Source: Strigamia acuminata
Taxonomy: Eukaryota; Arthropoda; Chilopoda; Geophilomorpha; Linotaeniidae
DNA length: 64,000 bases
Reading direction: 5' to 3'
Assembly: GCA_949358305.1 (NCBI GenBank)
Contig: OX442315.1
Span: 28,856,427-28,920,426, forward strand
Position numbers and translations under genes: made by a program. Positions 62,838-64,000 of this stretch are shown in pieces; the stretch's first letter is position 1; the number at the start of each line of letters is the position of its first letter. The notes under the pieces were generated by a model that was not told the DNA's origin, ran no database searches, and was given only the letters and a program-made list of their open reading frames with translations.

Positions 62838-64000
62838 CTAGATGAAATCGAATAAATACCGCCCAACATCAAAATCAACCGTTCTGTCAATAAATAGAAA
62901 AAAATTATTGCACGATTTAATTATTTTTTTCGTAAATTTAAACCAAGCTTACTTCGCTATACTTCTAATGGAATCTAAAGTAACTAAACATTTGTATTTT
63001 GGATTTTGTAATATGTCGGACGCATCGTATTGTGACAATAAATGAATGGAAACTAGCGATGAAATCTGTGCAACCAAAAAATTAATAATATATAAGTTTT
63101 ATGACCCACTATTAACCTTACTTGAGAAAATATAAGTGCTGAAGGTGTCACACGTTCCTCAACAATGGAATAAAATATGGCTAAAAGTCTATCGAGAGAA
63201 AATATTTTGGGCCCTAAAACGTGATTGTTAAACTAACAAAACAAAAAAAATATTATAAAAATTATAAGCATTCAAATTCAAAATACGGTATATTTACTTT
63301 CTCTTTTTTTTTAAACTTGGGAATCCGTTTTTTGTTTCTTCCGTTATTCTAAAGTTGAAGAATTCAATTTAATGTTGGAAATTGACAATTTCAGTTGCCG
63401 TTTATTTCACCTTTATAAAAAATCTTTTGTCCGAAGATGTGGGATTGTACGACGCCAAGTACGCAGCAATTAAAAGAAATTTCGAATAAAACGGCAACTC
63501 CAACACTAGAATTATTAATTGAACATAAATGAATAATTTAATGGTAATTATTACTTAAACCGTTTACTTTCAGACTGAACTTGTGACTGTTTGCTGATAG
63601 TATCTGGTGTCTTCCATTTTTCGCAATAAGAACTGAAACATAAAATAACAAATTAATAAAAAAAAAAAATATAGCAAAAATAAGCAGTTAAATTCAAATC
63701 GTACCTCGTGACTTCGCGCATGTACACACTTTGCAAAGACTTTTTCAGCTGAGAACTAAAAATCATCCAGAGTTTGCTTACTTGATGCACTTCGACTTCG
63801 CCTGATTTAACTGGCTGACAATATATTTTAAAATTCGACGCACACTAAACGAGACAATAAAAAAAAGGATATAATAAGCCTACACACAAACAAAAAGTTA
63901 GAAATCTCGATCAAATTGAATACCAAGTATTTCAATTCATTTAAATCCCGACAAATGGGTTCGAAGACCGCTAAAACTGAACGAACGTAGTTGGTGTAGA
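62838..64000 (-). CDS. ORC5: Origin recognition complex subunit 5, C-terminal half
   Basis: Eight exons within the window: 63924-64000 (continues beyond the right edge), 63705-63844, 63568-63632, 63411-63505, 63298-63348, 63122-63232, 62953-63065, 62838-62883. They encode the last 231 residues plus two bases; human ORC5 has 435. Matches in order: [114 protein letters not shown] and stop. This is the winged-helix/ORC_5 C-terminal region. The AAA+ ATPase half with the Walker motifs must lie outside. ORC5 is part of the complex that loads replicative helicase at origins. Confidence 0.96.

Overview
The window is genomic DNA of an AT-rich animal. Genes are split by many short introns (mostly 50-100 bases), the protein set is metazoan (LRRN, FRMD4, USP4/15, TBC1D22, IMMP2L, APMAP, ORC5, THAP proteins), and there is a Copia retrotransposon primed by half of an initiator tRNA. 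I infer a protostome invertebrate, perhaps an arthropod. The species is not identifiable from sequence alone. Splice models were built by hand from donor/acceptor signals. For each complete model the exon lengths sum to a multiple of three and the phases agree at every junction.

Layout. (1) 1-10.7 kb: a minus-strand tandem array of five paralogous genes (A-E), each about 170-215 residues, encoding secreted cysteine-rich proteins with a hydrophobic, GPI-signal-like C-terminus. They share the exon plan and intron phases and carry at least three cysteines per exon. I do not recognise the family; it is the most novel system in the window. A decayed copy of exon 1 and its upstream region lies at 8.7-9.0 kb. 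(2) 11.0-19.9 kb: a minus-strand APMAP gene whose last intron carries a complete Copia element (identical 215-base LTRs, 5-base target duplication). (3) 20-25.4 kb: no gene recognised. (4) 25.4-30.5 kb: plus-strand LRRN-like LRR/Ig/FN3 receptor, with a MITE in its third intron. (5) 31.2-35.0 kb: minus-strand IMMP2L. (6) 36.1-40.8 kb: minus-strand USP4/15-type deubiquitinase (19 coding exons, 982 residues), divergent from plus-strand TBC1D22 (41.3-43.5 kb, 516 residues). (7) 44.0-45.7 kb: two minus-strand THAP-domain genes. (8) 46.6-47.9 kb: an intact ORF made of two tandem Copia-type protease units with no integrase or reverse transcriptase, a candidate domesticated gene. (9) 48.1-49.7 kb: degenerate tandem repeats and several hairpins. 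(10) 50.8-61.2 kb: minus-strand FRMD4 with a phase-symmetric cassette exon and two alternative first exons. (11) 62.8-64.0 kb: the C-terminal half of minus-strand ORC5, running off the right edge.

Most single-copy genes are unrelated housekeeping or neuronal genes, so the order probably reflects compact packing rather than a pathway. The accessory biology lies in the cysteine-rich array, the fresh Copia insertion, the double-protease ORF and the small inverted-repeat elements.
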